From positions 147,405-211,404 of the forward strand of contig UICE01000005.1 in the NCBI GenBank assembly GCA_900471815.1: a stretch of DNA of 64,000 nucleotides. Reading direction: 5' to 3'. Shown here piece by piece: positions 43,585-53,622 of the stretch. Source of the DNA: Hyphomicrobiales bacterium. Lineage in GTDB: Bacteria > Pseudomonadota > Alphaproteobacteria > Rhizobiales > Rhizobiaceae. A program made the translations under genes and the position numbers. Every line of letters begins with the position of its first letter. The first letter of the stretch is position 1. Below the pieces are notes generated by a model that made no database searches, was not told where the DNA came from, and saw only the letters and a list, made by a program, of their open reading frames with translations.

Positions 43585-44526
43585 ATGCTTCGCTACATCA
43601 TCCAACGCTTTATCGGTATGATCATCGTCATGTTTCTGGTGGTGACGATTGTATTTGTCATCGTGCGTGTCACACCCGGCGATCCGGCGGCTGTCATGCT
43701 CGGGCCGGAGGCCACGGCCGCTGATATCGCTGCCTTGCGGCAACAGCTTGGGCTCGATCAATCGATCTTGTTGCAGTACTTCTACTTCATCGGCAATTTG
43801 CTGAAGGGAGATCTCGGTCAGTCGATTTTCCTTAATCAGCCAGTACTTGAAGCGCTTGTACAACGTGCAGAACCCACCTTCTTCCTGACCATATTCTCGC
43901 TACTGATCGCAAGTATCATTGCGATACCGATTGGAATTTACGCTGCCTATCGCCGTGGCTCGGTGTTTGATCAGGCTGCAACAGCCCTTGCCATGCTTGC
44001 GGCAAGCATCCCAAGCTTTTGGCTTGGCCTCATATTAATGCAGGTTTTTGCTGTGCGCTTCGGCCTGTTTCCTGTTTCCGGCTATGGGGGGCCCGGCACA
44101 TCGCTGCTCGAACGGCTTGAATATCTTGTGCTGCCGGCCTTTGCATTGGGCATCGTCTCGTCCGCACTGATCATGCGTTTTACACGAGCCTCCATGCTAG
44201 ACGTACTTGGCGATGATTATATCCGCACAGCGCGCGCCAAGGGCGTCGATGAGCGCCGGGTGGTTCTGAAGCATGCCTTCAAAAATGCATTGATCCCCAT
44301 CCTCACTGTCATTGGCTTGACCGCTGCCGTGCTGATTTCCGGCGCGGTTGTTACAGAGACGGTTTTTGGTCTTCCCGGCGTCGGCAGTCTGGTTGTATCG
44401 GCGGTTTTGCGCCGCGACTATCCCGTCATCCAGGGTGCGTTGCTTATTATCGCAGCACTCTACGTGCTCATTAATTTCGCTATCGACATGCTCTACCTCG
44501 TCGTTGATCCAAGGGTGCGTTACTGA
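43585..44526 (+). CDS. Dipeptide-type ABC permease DppB-like
   Basis: A 313-residue permease: MLRYIIQRFIGMIIVMFLVV is the standard DppB first helix, followed by the periplasmic segment RVTPGDPAAVMLGPEATAAD. The ATPase-docking loop is DDYIRTARAKGVDERRVVLK, and ETVFGLPGVGSL is the later family motif. I use ATG 43585 with AGGA before it. Its stop overlaps the next permease start. Confidence 0.93.
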   Translation: MLRYIIQRFIGMIIVMFLVVTIVFVIVRVTPGDPAAVMLGPEATAADIAALRQQLGLDQSILLQYFYFIGNLLKGDLGQSIFLNQPVLEALVQRAEPTFFLTIFSLLIASIIAIPIGIYAAYRRGSVFDQAATALAMLAASIPSFWLGLILMQVFAVRFGLFPVSGYGGPGTSLLERLEYLVLPAFALGIVSSALIMRFTRASMLDVLGDDYIRTARAKGVDERRVVLKHAFKNALIPILTVIGLTAAVLISGAVVTETVFGLPGVGSLVVSAVLRRDYPVIQGALLIIAALYVLINFAIDMLYLVVDPRVRY

Positions 44527-45395
44527 TGACCGATATCGTCTCAACAGCGCAGCAAAGCGAGCGCTCCAAATTCTTCCATGTGCTGATCAAGCGAAAGACC
44601 GTACTTTTTGGCCTGATTGTCCTTGCAGTTTTCGTAACGCTGGCAATCTTTGCGCCTTTGATAACGCCCTATGCGCCTAACAAGCTCTCAATCGTTAACC
44701 GGCTAAAACCACCCGACGCCAGATGGTTCTTTGGCACCGACGAGTTTGGGCGTGATGTCTTCTCCCGCACAATTTTTTCCGCACGGCTATCACTGCTCGT
44801 AGGCTTCGCAGTAGTTGTCCTTGCCTCAGTGATAGGCGTGACGTTGGGTATTCTGGCTGGCTTCTTCCAAAGGCTCGATGCGCCGATCACCCGGCTTATC
44901 GACGCCATGATGGCGTTTCCCGATATTCTGCTCGCCATTGCGCTTGTTGCCGCGCTCGGGCCATCACTGACAACCGTGATTGTGGCGCTGAGTATTGTTT
45001 ATGCACCACGATTGGCACGTGTTGTGCGGGCGTCGACACTTGTCATCCGTGAATTGCCCTATGTGGAAGCTGCAACATCGCTCGGTATCTCCAAATGGCA
45101 CATCATGACGCGGCATATATTGCGAAATCTTCTGTCTCCAATCCTCGTTCAGGGAACCTTCCTTTTTGCCAATGCGATGCTGGCGGAAGCGGGCTTGTCA
45201 TTCCTCGGTCTTGGCGTCAGCCCCGAAGTACCCACCTGGGGAACGATGATCGCGTCAGGACGCCAATATATCGGCACCGCAGACTGGATGACTTTGTTTC
45301 CCGGTATTGCGATCGTGCTTGCCGTTCTCTCCCTGCAAATGGTCGGCGATGGCTTTCGCGACCTGTTAGACCCCCGTCTCAGAAAGGATCTGTGA
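44526..45395 (+). CDS. Dipeptide-type ABC permease DppC-like
   Basis: A 289-residue permease with a short cytosolic start, a first helix at about 22-45 and the DppC marker FGTDEFGRDVFSRTIFSARL. The docking loop is LPYVEAATSLGISKWHIMTR, and AEAGLSFLGLGVSPEVPTWG is the strong late motif. Partner of the DppB-like permease; the amidohydrolase starts two bases after its stop. Confidence 0.95.
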   Translation: MTDIVSTAQQSERSKFFHVLIKRKTVLFGLIVLAVFVTLAIFAPLITPYAPNKLSIVNRLKPPDARWFFGTDEFGRDVFSRTIFSARLSLLVGFAVVVLASVIGVTLGILAGFFQRLDAPITRLIDAMMAFPDILLAIALVAALGPSLTTVIVALSIVYAPRLARVVRASTLVIRELPYVEAATSLGISKWHIMTRHILRNLLSPILVQGTFLFANAMLAEAGLSFLGLGVSPEVPTWGTMIASGRQYIGTADWMTLFPGIAIVLAVLSLQMVGDGFRDLLDPRLRKDL

Positions 45396-45397
45396 TC

Positions 45398-46627
45398 ATG
45401 CCTGCCACTTCCGCAACCGCTGCTTCATCTCCCAGGGAAGGGCGCTTGCTTCTGACCAACGTAAATCCGGTAGCATTCGGCCCGAATACCCCCGCAACGA
45501 AAATCGATATCTTGATCGACGCTGATGGAAATATTGCGCAGTTTGGTTCTTCGCTGAACGTTACCGGCGACGTGCAACGGGTCGACGCCAAAGGATCGTG
45601 GATTTCTCCAGGCTGGGTCGATCTGCATGCGCATATATGGCATGGCGGCACCGATATCTCCGTTCGGCCGCAAGTATGCGGCGTTGAACGTGGCGTTACG
45701 ACGATTGTGGATGCAGGCTCAGCAGGCGAAGCCAACTTTCATGGCTTCCGCGAATATATCATCGATCCGGCAAAGGAACGGATCAAGGCATTTCTCAATC
45801 TGGGCTCAATAGGCCTCGTAGCCTGTAATCGCGTCAGCGAGCTTAGCGATATACGCTCCATTGATATTGATCGGACCGTGGCGTGCGTCAATGAAAACCG
45901 CGATCACATCGTGGGTCTGAAAGTGCGCGCAAGCCATGTCATCACCGGGTCATGGGGCGTTACTCCGGTAAAACTTGGCAAGAAAATCGCCAAGATCCTT
46001 AAAATTCCCATGATGGTTCATGTCGGCGAGCCTCCAGCTCTATATGAGGAGGTTCTGGAGATCTTGGGGCCAGGCGATATCATCACCCATTGCTTCAACG
46101 GCAAGGTTGGCAGCAGCATTATTGAAGACGATGATTTGTTTGAGTTGGCTGAACGTTGCGCAGGCGAGGGCATTCGTCTCGATATCGGCCATGGCGGTGC
46201 CTCATTCTCGTTCCGCGTCGCGGAAGTTGCCATTCAGCGCGGACTTTTGCCTTTTTCCATATCAACCGACATTCACTTGCGCAGCCTGAACTTTTCGGTA
46301 TGGGACCTTGGCACAACCATGTCCAAATTGCTGAGTGTGGGCATGCCTTTTGATAAGGTGGTCGAGGCGGTCACGCTCTCGCCGGCCTCTGCCATAGGTC
46401 TGCCGACGGACAATCTCTTGTCTGTTGGCAAACGCGCAGATTTTACGATCTTTGATCTTGCCGATTCAGACCTCAAGGTCATCGACTCCATGGGCTATGA
46501 GGCCAACCTCAGCAAATTATTCGAACCACGTATGGTTGTTCTGGGCACCGAGACGATTGCGGCCAGCCGTTATCAGCCAGTCGTGCCGGAGACCTCCGGC
46601 GCCATTGCGCCCTATTCGTACCGTTAG
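45398..46627 (+). CDS. Amidohydrolase-superfamily enzyme, COG3964 (Atu3266/EF0837) type
   Basis: A 409-residue metal-dependent hydrolase. The full metal set is visible: His77 and His79 in DLHAH, bridging Lys175 in GLKVRAS, His208 in VHVGEPP, His231 in THCFNG and Asp291 in STDIHL, a two-metal subtype. This spacing and the words GWVDLHAHIW and HCFNG fit the COG3964 group whose Agrobacterium member Atu3266 hydrolyses acetylated hydroxy acids in vitro; the natural substrate of the group is not settled. Start at ATG 45398; the long frame from 45095 lies in the permease gene. Genes of this group often lie beside SelA/DgaE-like PLP enzymes, as here. Confidence 0.88.
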   Translation: MPATSATAASSPREGRLLLTNVNPVAFGPNTPATKIDILIDADGNIAQFGSSLNVTGDVQRVDAKGSWISPGWVDLHAHIWHGGTDISVRPQVCGVERGVTTIVDAGSAGEANFHGFREYIIDPAKERIKAFLNLGSIGLVACNRVSELSDIRSIDIDRTVACVNENRDHIVGLKVRASHVITGSWGVTPVKLGKKIAKILKIPMMVHVGEPPALYEEVLEILGPGDIITHCFNGKVGSSIIEDDDLFELAERCAGEGIRLDIGHGGASFSFRVAEVAIQRGLLPFSISTDIHLRSLNFSVWDLGTTMSKLLSVGMPFDKVVEAVTLSPASAIGLPTDNLLSVGKRADFTIFDLADSDLKVIDSMGYEANLSKLFEPRMVVLGTETIAASRYQPVVPETSGAIAPYSYR

Positions 46628-46636
46628 GATTTCGTC

Positions 46637-47134
46637 TTGAGTCACAGTACCCCTACAACACTACAGAGCGAAACCTTGCCCTATGAGCGGTTAAGGGCGC
46701 TTGGAATTACGTTGCCCCCGGCGCCAAACCCGATAGCAAATTTTGTCACCCACATTCAGGAAGGCAATCTGCTCTATCTGTCAGGGCAAGGACCGCGTGA
46801 GGCCGACGGTTTCATGCATACGGGAAAAGTCGGCGGCGATGTCGGCGTTGAAGATGCATACCAACATGCACGACTGACGGCCATCAATCTCCTGGCCGTC
46901 ATGCAATCAGCACTCGGGGATCTGAACAGGGTCAAGCGCGTCGTGAAACTGCTTGGAATGGTCAATGCCGTTTCGGACTTTGCCGACCATCCCCTTGTTA
47001 TCAATGGCTGCTCGGACTTGCTGATCAGCGTTTTTGGCGAAGCAGGCAATCACGCCCGCTCTGCGGTCGGCTTCGGGTCACTTCCAGGCAATATCACAGT
47101 CGAGATCGAGGCGATCATCGCCTTGAAGGATTAG
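46637..47134 (+). CDS. RidA/YjgF-family protein
   Basis: A 165-residue protein of the RidA superfamily, which hydrolyses reactive enamine/imine products of PLP enzymes to keto acid and ammonia. Recognisable segments: YLSGQGPREADGFMHTGKVG, DAYQHARLTAINLLAVMQSA and GDLNRVKRVVKLLGMVNAVS. Members usually have about 125-155 residues, and this one carries an N-terminal extension (about 20 residues) as in the RidA subgroup annotated YoaB/YjgH-like. No catalytic-type Arg105 region (CIEAIAC) is seen; the C terminus reads TVEIEAIIALKD, so imine hydrolase activity is uncertain. TTG start at 46637 with AGGA seven bases before; no ATG fits. Confidence 0.82.
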   Translation: MSHSTPTTLQSETLPYERLRALGITLPPAPNPIANFVTHIQEGNLLYLSGQGPREADGFMHTGKVGGDVGVEDAYQHARLTAINLLAVMQSALGDLNRVKRVVKLLGMVNAVSDFADHPLVINGCSDLLISVFGEAGNHARSAVGFGSLPGNITVEIEAIIALKD

Positions 47135-47137
47135 GAA

Positions 47138-47962
47138 TCAGGAATGACTGCGCCAACCCATAATGGTTTCGATACGGTCCGCAGAGGCTTTGACCTCACT
47201 GGCGTAGCGGTCCGGGTTGTCCGCAATTTTCTGTTCTGCAAGGACTATGGAAATAGTCGCGATGCATACACCTTTATCATCGCAGATCGGCGAAGCAACG
47301 CAGGCCACTGCATAGTCGGATTCACCCGCCTGAATGGAAATGCGAGCCTTCAAAGCTTCTCCGGCTGCCGCCGACAGGGCCGAGGGATCAATGACTGCAC
47401 GTCCGGTGGGAGAAGATTTTGCACAGTGCTCGAAAAGATCCAGCCGTTCTTTTTCCGGAAGGTGCCCAACAAGCAGACGGCCCGAAGCGGTCCAATTCAG
47501 CGGAACACGCGTGCCGACGCGGGAAGTCACCTGGAAATGACCAGGACCATCTGCCATGGCCAGCACCATCATATGGTCGCCATCGCGTCCGCATACCTGA
47601 ACAGTCTCGCCGGATATGCGGCTCAGATTATGCATTTCATGATTTGCCACATTCAGGAAATCCAAAGACCGCGCATAGGCAAGGCCATAATGATAAAGGC
47701 GAGCCCCCAGCCAGACAGTGCTGTCGCTGTTGCGCGAAAGCATATTCTTTTCAACCAAATCGTCGATTATCACATAGACGGTCGAAAGCGGAGCGCCGAT
47801 AGCTTTGGCGATAGCATAAATGCCTGCTGGAGAACCCGTCTCGTAAAGATAGTCAAGCACCTGCAACGCGCGGTCCATACCGCTGACGCGCGAGCGTTTT
47901 CCGGTCGACTCTGCCTTCTCGTAACCGCCGGATGTGTCCATGTCTGATATTTTGGCGGTCAC
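47138..47962 (-). CDS. IclR-family transcriptional regulator
   Basis: A 274-residue regulator with the IclR winged helix (about 28-90: [40 protein letters not shown]) and the C-terminal effector domain (about 105-270: [40 protein letters not shown]). GTG start at 47962 with AGGAG at the proper distance; the ATG at 47941 is the alternative. It converges on the RidA gene with a three-base gap and diverges from the PLP enzyme gene. An AT motif shared by the two transporter-side promoters points to it as the local regulator. Confidence 0.93.
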   Translation of the reverse strand: MTAKISDMDTSGGYEKAESTGKRSRVSGMDRALQVLDYLYETGSPAGIYAIAKAIGAPLSTVYVIIDDLVEKNMLSRNSDSTVWLGARLYHYGLAYARSLDFLNVANHEMHNLSRISGETVQVCGRDGDHMMVLAMADGPGHFQVTSRVGTRVPLNWTASGRLLVGHLPEKERLDLFEHCAKSSPTGRAVIDPSALSAAAGEALKARISIQAGESDYAVACVASPICDDKGVCIATISIVLAEQKIADNPDRYASEVKASADRIETIMGWRSHS

Positions 47963-48000
47963 GTTCGCAGCTCCTGCTGGTTGGTTTGGGTTACACCACT

Positions 48001-48014
48001 CTTATTACATTATA
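48001..48014. promoter_or_regulatory. Second copy of the IclR-type motif
   Basis: CTTATTACATTATA matches 12 of 14 bases with CTTATTCTATTATA at 41918-41931. It lies between the divergent IclR gene (start 47962) and the PLP enzyme (start 48056), where it could act on both. Confidence 0.55.
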
Positions 48015-48055
48015 GCGGCATATATGCCAAGAAAATGGAATGCAAGGAGAATACT

Positions 48056-49249
48056 ATGACTGACATTCGCGCATCGCGAGGGTTGCGACCGGTAATCAAT
48101 GTTTCGGGAACAATGACGGCATTGGGCGCATCGATTGTTGTGCCTGAAGCGGTCGCAGCGATGACCGCCATACTTCCACAGTTTGTGGAAATCAACGATC
48201 TGCACAAGCTTGCCAGCCCCGTTATTGCCCGTCTGACCGGCGGAGAAGCGGGCTTTGTAACGGCCTCATGCTCTGCAGGAATTACGCTTGCGGTAGCGGC
48301 AGCCATGACGGGCAATGATCTGGCCGCCATTGAACGGTTGCCGGATGCCACTGGCCTCAAGGACGAAGTGATTATTCAAACCGGTCACGTTGTCAGCTAT
48401 GGTGCGCCTGTCGATCAGGGCATTCGTCTGGCAGGTGCCAAGGCCGTCCTGATTGGTCAGGCAACCTCCTGCTACCCCTATCATCTGGATGGTGCGATCA
48501 ACGAGCGCACCGCTGCTGCCGTTTTTGTCGTGTCCCACCATACGGTCCAGTATGGTCTGATTGCCCTGAAGCAATTTGCCGAAGTTTGTCATGCTCGCGG
48601 CGTTCCAGTTATCGTTGATGCGGCCTCGGAATATGATTTCAAGATATTCCTTGAACAGGGCGCAGACATTGCACTCTATTCGTCGCACAAGTTCCTTGGC
48701 GGTCCAACAGGCGGTATTGTTGCCGGAAAGAAGCAGCTTGTACGCGATGCCTTCCTGCAAAATCGCGGCATTGGACGCGGCATGAAGATCGGCAAGGAGA
48801 GTATTCTTGGTACGATTGCAGCACTGGAAGCATGGGAGAAGCGTGACCATATCGGTATTCGTGAGCGGGAAACGGGCTATCTCCACCTATGGAAGCAGAT
48901 ACTGACCGGCAAACCGGGCGTCACTGCCGAGATCGAAGCGGATCCGACACACAATCCTCTTGATCGGCTGCGGGTAACCATCAATCCACAGGAAGCCCAT
49001 ATAACTGCCTGGGATTTTGCTGATGCACTGGCAGCAGGATCACGCCCGGTCATCGTGCGTGATCATGAGGCTGAGCATGGCTATTTTTATCTGGACCCAT
49101 GCAATCTGCATCCTGGTGAAGAGACAATCGTCGCAAGCCGTCTTGAGGAGGAGTTGGCCAAGGCCCGCGCTTCCAACCAGATTATCTCCTCGCCTTATGA
49201 GGAGCGATATCAGGCGCGCATTGATGCCTTGATGCGCTGGCCCGATTGA
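48056..49249 (+). CDS. SelA/DgaE-like PLP-dependent enzyme
   Basis: A 397-residue fold-type I PLP enzyme. Lys212 in [13 protein letters not shown] is the Schiff-base lysine and Asp188 in [10 protein letters not shown] should bind the pyridine nitrogen. [20 protein letters not shown] is the typical opening of the group that includes D-glucosaminate-6-phosphate ammonia-lyase (DgaE) and SelA-like proteins; it is not selenocysteine synthase, which needs a longer N-terminal domain and tRNA. A lyase that eliminates ammonia or water is likely. AAGGAG at 48044-48049 fixes ATG 48056. It is 24 bases ahead of the transporter ATPase gene. Confidence 0.85.
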   Translation: MTDIRASRGLRPVINVSGTMTALGASIVVPEAVAAMTAILPQFVEINDLHKLASPVIARLTGGEAGFVTASCSAGITLAVAAAMTGNDLAAIERLPDATGLKDEVIIQTGHVVSYGAPVDQGIRLAGAKAVLIGQATSCYPYHLDGAINERTAAAVFVVSHHTVQYGLIALKQFAEVCHARGVPVIVDAASEYDFKIFLEQGADIALYSSHKFLGGPTGGIVAGKKQLVRDAFLQNRGIGRGMKIGKESILGTIAALEAWEKRDHIGIRERETGYLHLWKQILTGKPGVTAEIEADPTHNPLDRLRVTINPQEAHITAWDFADALAAGSRPVIVRDHEAEHGYFYLDPCNLHPGEETIVASRLEEELAKARASNQIISSPYEERYQARIDALMRWPD

Positions 49250-49273
49250 TCGCACATCTGAAAGGACCAATCC

Positions 49274-51091
49274 ATGGATAAATCCGTTTCCCCTGTCTTG
49301 TCAGTTTCGAACCTGACAACGTCATTTCTGGCTGACGGCAAATGGCGGCCCGTGGTGCGCAATGTTTCATTCGATGTCGCCCCCGGCGAAACAGTTGCCA
49401 TTGTTGGTGAATCCGGTTCCGGTAAAAGCGTCACCTCCTTGTCGATTATGCGGCTTCTGCAGAAAGACAAAAGTCGCATCGAAGGCAGCATATTGCTTGA
49501 TGGTAAGGACATACTTAGCTTGCCTGAAAGCCAGATGCGCTCGGTCCGGGGCAACGATGTCGCAATGATCTTCCAGGAGCCGATGACCAGTCTCAACCCG
49601 CTGTTCACCATCGGCCAGCAGATCAGCGAGGCCCTGCTTTGCCATCACGATATGTCTCGGGCCGATGCACGGGCCGAGACGATCCGACTGTTGGAAAAAG
49701 TCCGTATCCCGGCAGCAAAATCGCGGTTCAACGAGTATCCGCATCGTTTTTCAGGTGGCATGCGTCAACGCGTGATGATTGCCATGGCGCTTGCCAGCAA
49801 ACCGAAACTGCTCATTGCCGACGAACCGACCACGGCGCTCGACGTTACGATTCAAGGCCAGATTCTGGACCTGATAAAGCTTCTGCAGGATGAGGAGGGC
49901 GCTTCGGTCCTCTTCATCACCCATGATATGGGTGTTGTTGCCGAAATTGCGGACCGCACGGTGGTTATGTACAATGGCGAAGCGGTTGAAACGGGTCCCA
50001 CTGAAGACATTTTTGCCCGGCCCCGGCACCCCTATACCCGCTCATTGCTATCGGCGGTGCCCATCCTTGGCTCTATGCAGGGCCGCGAGCGCCCGCTGCG
50101 GTTTCCAGTTGTAGACCGAAATACCGGCACGTCAGATACGCCTGTCGAGGCCGCGGACACGGTCCAGACGGAAAAGCCACCATTACTTGAAGTCCGCAAT
50201 CTCACGACGCGCTTCAACATTCATTCCGGCATGTTCGGCCAGTTGGAGGGCAGGGTTCATGCAGTGGAAAACCTGTCCTTCAGCCTGCAACCTGGTGAAA
50301 CACTGTCCTTGGTCGGCGAATCTGGCTGCGGAAAGTCAACAACGGGTCGTTCCATCATGCGGCTTGTACAGCCGCAATCGGGCGAGGTTCTTCTTAACGG
50401 CAAAGATGTCTTGATGATGGAACCAAAACAGCTTCGCGATATGCGACGCACCATGCAGATGATCTTTCAGGACCCGTTCGCTAGTCTCAATCCGCGTATG
50501 ACCGTCGGCGCAGCGATCGCTGAACCCTATCTCGAGCATAAACTTGGAACGCGCGCACAGGCCCGCGACAGGGTTGCGGATCTTTTGGAGCGGGTTGGCC
50601 TGAATGCCGATATGGCGGCACGCTACCCGCATGAATTCTCCGGCGGTCAGCGCCAGCGCGTGTGCATTGCGCGCGCCCTGGCTCTCGATCCCCGGATTAT
50701 TGTGGCAGATGAATCCGTTTCTGCACTGGATGTTTCCATCAAAGCGCAGGTGATTAATCTCCTGCTCGACCTGCAATCCAGTCTCAATCTTGCTTATCTT
50801 TTCATCTCACACGATATAGCTGTCGTCGAGCGCGTCAGCCATCGCATTGCTGTTATGTACCTTGGTGAGATCGTTGAAATCGGACCACGTTCGGCGATCT
50901 TCGAAAATCCCCAGCACCCCTACACGAAGAAGCTGATATCGGCTGTACCCGTGCCAGATCCTTCCCGGCGCGGTATAAAGCGGCCGGTTTCCAATGACGA
51001 AATTAAAAGCCCTGTACGCACACCCGATTTCGTCACGCCGGTGAGACAATATAAGGAAGTTTCCACCGGGCACATTGTTCAAGTTGCCTAG
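49274..51091 (+). CDS. Dipeptide-type ABC ATPase, DppD-DppF fusion
   Basis: A 605-residue protein made of two ABC ATPases in tandem (GsiA/YejF-like). First domain, about 5-265: GESGSGKS, FSGGMRQRVMIAMAL, LLIADEPTTALD. Second, about 300-560: GESGCGKS, FSGGQRQRVCIARAL, IIVADESVSALD. Each ends with the oligopeptide-type HPYTRSLLSAVP or HPYTKKLISAVP element. Both sites look intact. It powers the DppB/DppC-like permeases 4.7 kb upstream on the same strand; the transport genes are therefore split into two operons around the IclR gene. Confidence 0.95.
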   Translation: MDKSVSPVLSVSNLTTSFLADGKWRPVVRNVSFDVAPGETVAIVGESGSGKSVTSLSIMRLLQKDKSRIEGSILLDGKDILSLPESQMRSVRGNDVAMIFQEPMTSLNPLFTIGQQISEALLCHHDMSRADARAETIRLLEKVRIPAAKSRFNEYPHRFSGGMRQRVMIAMALASKPKLLIADEPTTALDVTIQGQILDLIKLLQDEEGASVLFITHDMGVVAEIADRTVVMYNGEAVETGPTEDIFARPRHPYTRSLLSAVPILGSMQGRERPLRFPVVDRNTGTSDTPVEAADTVQTEKPPLLEVRNLTTRFNIHSGMFGQLEGRVHAVENLSFSLQPGETLSLVGESGCGKSTTGRSIMRLVQPQSGEVLLNGKDVLMMEPKQLRDMRRTMQMIFQDPFASLNPRMTVGAAIAEPYLEHKLGTRAQARDRVADLLERVGLNADMAARYPHEFSGGQRQRVCIARALALDPRIIVADESVSALDVSIKAQVINLLLDLQSSLNLAYLFISHDIAVVERVSHRIAVMYLGEIVEIGPRSAIFENPQHPYTKKLISAVPVPDPSRRGIKRPVSNDEIKSPVRTPDFVTPVRQYKEVSTGHIVQVA

Positions 51092-51260
51092 AACAATTCA
51101 GCAAATTGCCGGAGCCGAGAGCGTTTCATAAGAAATATTGCCAGAAAGACCGAGTAACCGTTCCTTATCGTGCGGTTTTCCGCAGGTTTCATGCGAGGGC
51201 TTGAGACATTTGTCTGATCGTGAGATGAACTGACAACACCAGCCCAGAGCAGGATCCGTC

Positions 51261-52457
51261 ATGACCAATCCATTTATCGATCACCTTATCAACGAAATCG
51301 AGGGACTGAAGACGTCAGGGCTCTACAAATCCGAGCGCGTCATCACCTCCAAACAAGCAGGGCAGATAGAGATCGCGTCCGGCGCCAAGGTTCTCAATTT
51401 CTGCGCGAATAATTACCTCGGTCTTGCCGATAATGACGAGCTTGCCGAAGCGGGCAAAGCCGCTCTTGATCGCTACGGTTACGGCATGGCTTCGGTCAGG
51501 TTTATCTGCGGCACGCAAGAAGAACACAAACAGCTTGAGGCCCGCATCTCAAGATTTCTTGGTCTTGAGGACACCATTCTTTATTCCAGCTGTTTCGACG
51601 CAAATGGTGGCCTGTTTGAAACCCTGCTCGGTGAAGAAGATGCAATTATTTCCGATGCGCTGAACCATGCCTCGATTATTGACGGGGTGCGTTTGTCAAA
51701 GGCCAAGCGCTTCCGTTATGCCAATAATGATATGGTCGCGCTGGAAGAAGAACTGAAAAAGGCTGAGGGAAGCCGCTTCAAGATGATTGCGACCGATGGC
51801 GTGTTCTCCATGGACGGGATCATTGCCAATCTGCAGGGCGTTTGCGATCTTGCCGAAAAGTACGGTGCAATGGTCATGGTCGACGACAGCCATGCGGTCG
51901 GTTTTGTCGGCAAGAATGGCCGTGGCTCTGCAGAATATTGTGGTGTCGAGGGCCGGGTCGATATTATCACCGGCACACTCGGCAAGGCTCTTGGCGGCGC
52001 TTCGGGCGGTTACACATCCGGCAAAGCCGAAGTGATCGACTGGTTACGCCAGCGCTCCCGCCCCTATCTTTTTTCCAATACGCTTGCGCCGGTTATCGCC
52101 GCTGCATCGCTCAAGGTATTCGATCTTATCGAACAGGGCTCTGAACTCCGTAACCGGCTCACTGAGAATGCCGCACATTTCCGTCGCGACATGACCAAGC
52201 TTGGCTTTACGCTCGCAGGCGCGGACCACGCCATCATACCGGTAATGCTGGGTGAAGCGACACTGGCACAAGAAATGGCAGCCCGAATGCTGGAGAAGGG
52301 CGTATATGTCGTCGGCTTTGCATTTCCTGTTGTGCCAAAGGGTCAAGCGCGTATCCGCACCCAGATGTCGGCGGCCCATACGAGTGAAGATGTAGCACGC
52401 GTTATTGAAGTCTTTGCAGAAGTTGGGCGCGAGCTCGGCGTCATTGGAGCAAAATGA
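51261..52457 (+). CDS. kbl: 2-amino-3-ketobutyrate CoA ligase
   Basis: A 398-residue PLP enzyme of the alpha-oxoamine synthase family that splits 2-amino-3-oxobutanoate with CoA into glycine and acetyl-CoA. Lys242 in [14 protein letters not shown] binds [22 protein letters not shown] and [13 protein letters not shown] are family hallmarks. Length matches E. coli Kbl. ATG at 51261. The stop overlaps tdh (ATGA), so the pair is coupled. Confidence 0.97.
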   Translation: MTNPFIDHLINEIEGLKTSGLYKSERVITSKQAGQIEIASGAKVLNFCANNYLGLADNDELAEAGKAALDRYGYGMASVRFICGTQEEHKQLEARISRFLGLEDTILYSSCFDANGGLFETLLGEEDAIISDALNHASIIDGVRLSKAKRFRYANNDMVALEEELKKAEGSRFKMIATDGVFSMDGIIANLQGVCDLAEKYGAMVMVDDSHAVGFVGKNGRGSAEYCGVEGRVDIITGTLGKALGGASGGYTSGKAEVIDWLRQRSRPYLFSNTLAPVIAAASLKVFDLIEQGSELRNRLTENAAHFRRDMTKLGFTLAGADHAIIPVMLGEATLAQEMAARMLEKGVYVVGFAFPVVPKGQARIRTQMSAAHTSEDVARVIEVFAEVGRELGVIGAK

Positions 52458-53494
52458 ACATGTCAAACATGATGAAAGCACTGGTGAAGGCCAAGGCGGA
52501 GCCGGGGATATGGATGGAGCGTGTGCCCGTTCCCGAACCGGGACCGAATGACGTTCTTATCAAGGTCAAGAAATCCGCCATTTGCGGCACAGACGTTCAC
52601 ATTTACAATTGGGATCAATGGGCGCAAGCGACAATTCCCGTACCTATGGTTGTCGGTCACGAGTTTTGCGGCGAAATCGCTGATGTCGGTTCTGCCGTAA
52701 CCAAGTACAAAGTGGGGCAACGGGTATCGGGCGAAGGCCACATCGTCTGTGGTGTCTGCCGCAACTGCCGTGCTGGTCGTGGTCACCTGTGTCGCAATAC
52801 GCTAGGCGTTGGCGTTCACCGCCCCGGCTCGTTTGGTGAGTATGTCTGTATTCCCGAGTACAATGTTGTTCCAATACCTGACGATGTGCCGGACGAAATC
52901 GCTGCCATTTTTGATCCTTTCGGCAATGCGGTTCACACTGCTTTGAGTTTCGACCTTGTTGGCGAAGACGTGCTTGTCACCGGCGCTGGCCCCATCGGCA
53001 TTATGGGAGCGCTCGTCGCAAAACGGTCTGGCGCTCGCAAAGTCGTCATTACAGATATCAATCCTTCGCGGCTGGCGCTCGCCACCAAGTTGGGAATTGA
53101 CTATGTTGTCGATGCTTCCACACAAAATCTCGCCGATGTGATGCAAGAAATCGGAATGACTGAAGGCTTTGATGTTGGCCTTGAAATGTCTGGTGCAGCG
53201 GTGGCATTCCGGGACATGATTGACAAGATGAACAATGGCGGGAAGATCGCCATTCTTGGCATTGCTCCCACCGGATTTGAGATCGACTGGAACAAAGTGA
53301 TTTTCAAGATGCTCAATCTTAAAGGCATCTATGGACGTGAGATGTTCGAAACCTGGTATAAGATGATTGCCTTTGTACAGGGTGGACTGGATCTTACTCC
53401 GATCATCACACACCGGCTCCCGATTGATGATTTTCAAACGGGATTTGATGCCATGCGCTCGGGCAGTTCCGGCAAGGTTGTTCTTAGCTGGTAG
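52454..53494 (+). CDS. tdh: L-threonine 3-dehydrogenase
   Basis: A 346-residue zinc alcohol dehydrogenase-family enzyme oxidising L-threonine to 2-amino-3-oxobutanoate with NAD. Catalytic zinc residues Cys44, His69 and Glu70 ([17 protein letters not shown]), structural zinc cysteines 99, 102, 105, 113 ([15 protein letters not shown]). NAD site in [17 protein letters not shown]. The exact start is ambiguous among four close methionines; the overlapping ATG at 52454 fits translational coupling with kbl. Confidence 0.97.
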   Translation: MNMSNMMKALVKAKAEPGIWMERVPVPEPGPNDVLIKVKKSAICGTDVHIYNWDQWAQATIPVPMVVGHEFCGEIADVGSAVTKYKVGQRVSGEGHIVCGVCRNCRAGRGHLCRNTLGVGVHRPGSFGEYVCIPEYNVVPIPDDVPDEIAAIFDPFGNAVHTALSFDLVGEDVLVTGAGPIGIMGALVAKRSGARKVVITDINPSRLALATKLGIDYVVDASTQNLADVMQEIGMTEGFDVGLEMSGAAVAFRDMIDKMNNGGKIAILGIAPTGFEIDWNKVIFKMLNLKGIYGREMFETWYKMIAFVQGGLDLTPIITHRLPIDDFQTGFDAMRSGSSGKVVLSW

Positions 53495-53517
53495 ACTGTT
53501 CTCAGTTGAGAACAGTC
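53494..53517 (+). terminator. Palindrome after tdh (GTTCTCAG-TTGAGAAC type)
   Basis: GACTGTTCTCA at 53494-53504 and TGAGAACAGTC at 53507-53517 pair over 11 bases, beginning in the tdh stop codon. The core is the same half-site pair as the palindromes at 998-1011 and 1801-1818. A second, GC-rich hairpin with a short T run, AAAGGGCG/CGCCCTTT, follows at 53528-53548 and is probably the true terminator. Confidence 0.6.
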
Positions 53518-53570
53518 TTGTGCCAAAAAAGGGCGTAACGCGCCCTTTCCAATATCTGGCCACGGCGACA

Positions 53571-53606
53571 AGAGCCGATAATTTGCCGCGGTAAATTATC
53601 GGCTCT
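53571..53606 (-). terminator. Hairpin after the cyd operon
   Basis: AGAGCCGATAATTT at 53571-53584 pairs perfectly with 53593-53606 (14 bases, eight-base loop). It lies 17 bases past the cydX stop on the minus strand. No long T run, so termination may be Rho-assisted. Confidence 0.6.
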
Positions 53607-53622
53607 CATCGTGGAAACAGGA

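Noticed and set aside
45095-45397. Longer N terminus of the amidohydrolase
   Set aside because: The 101 extra codons lie entirely in the DppC-like permease gene and have no family match; ATG 45398 follows the permease stop.
48056-49249. Selenocysteine synthase SelA
   Set aside because: The protein lacks the N-terminal tRNA-binding domain and sits in a catabolic operon without selB or selenocysteine tRNA; DgaE-like is a better label.
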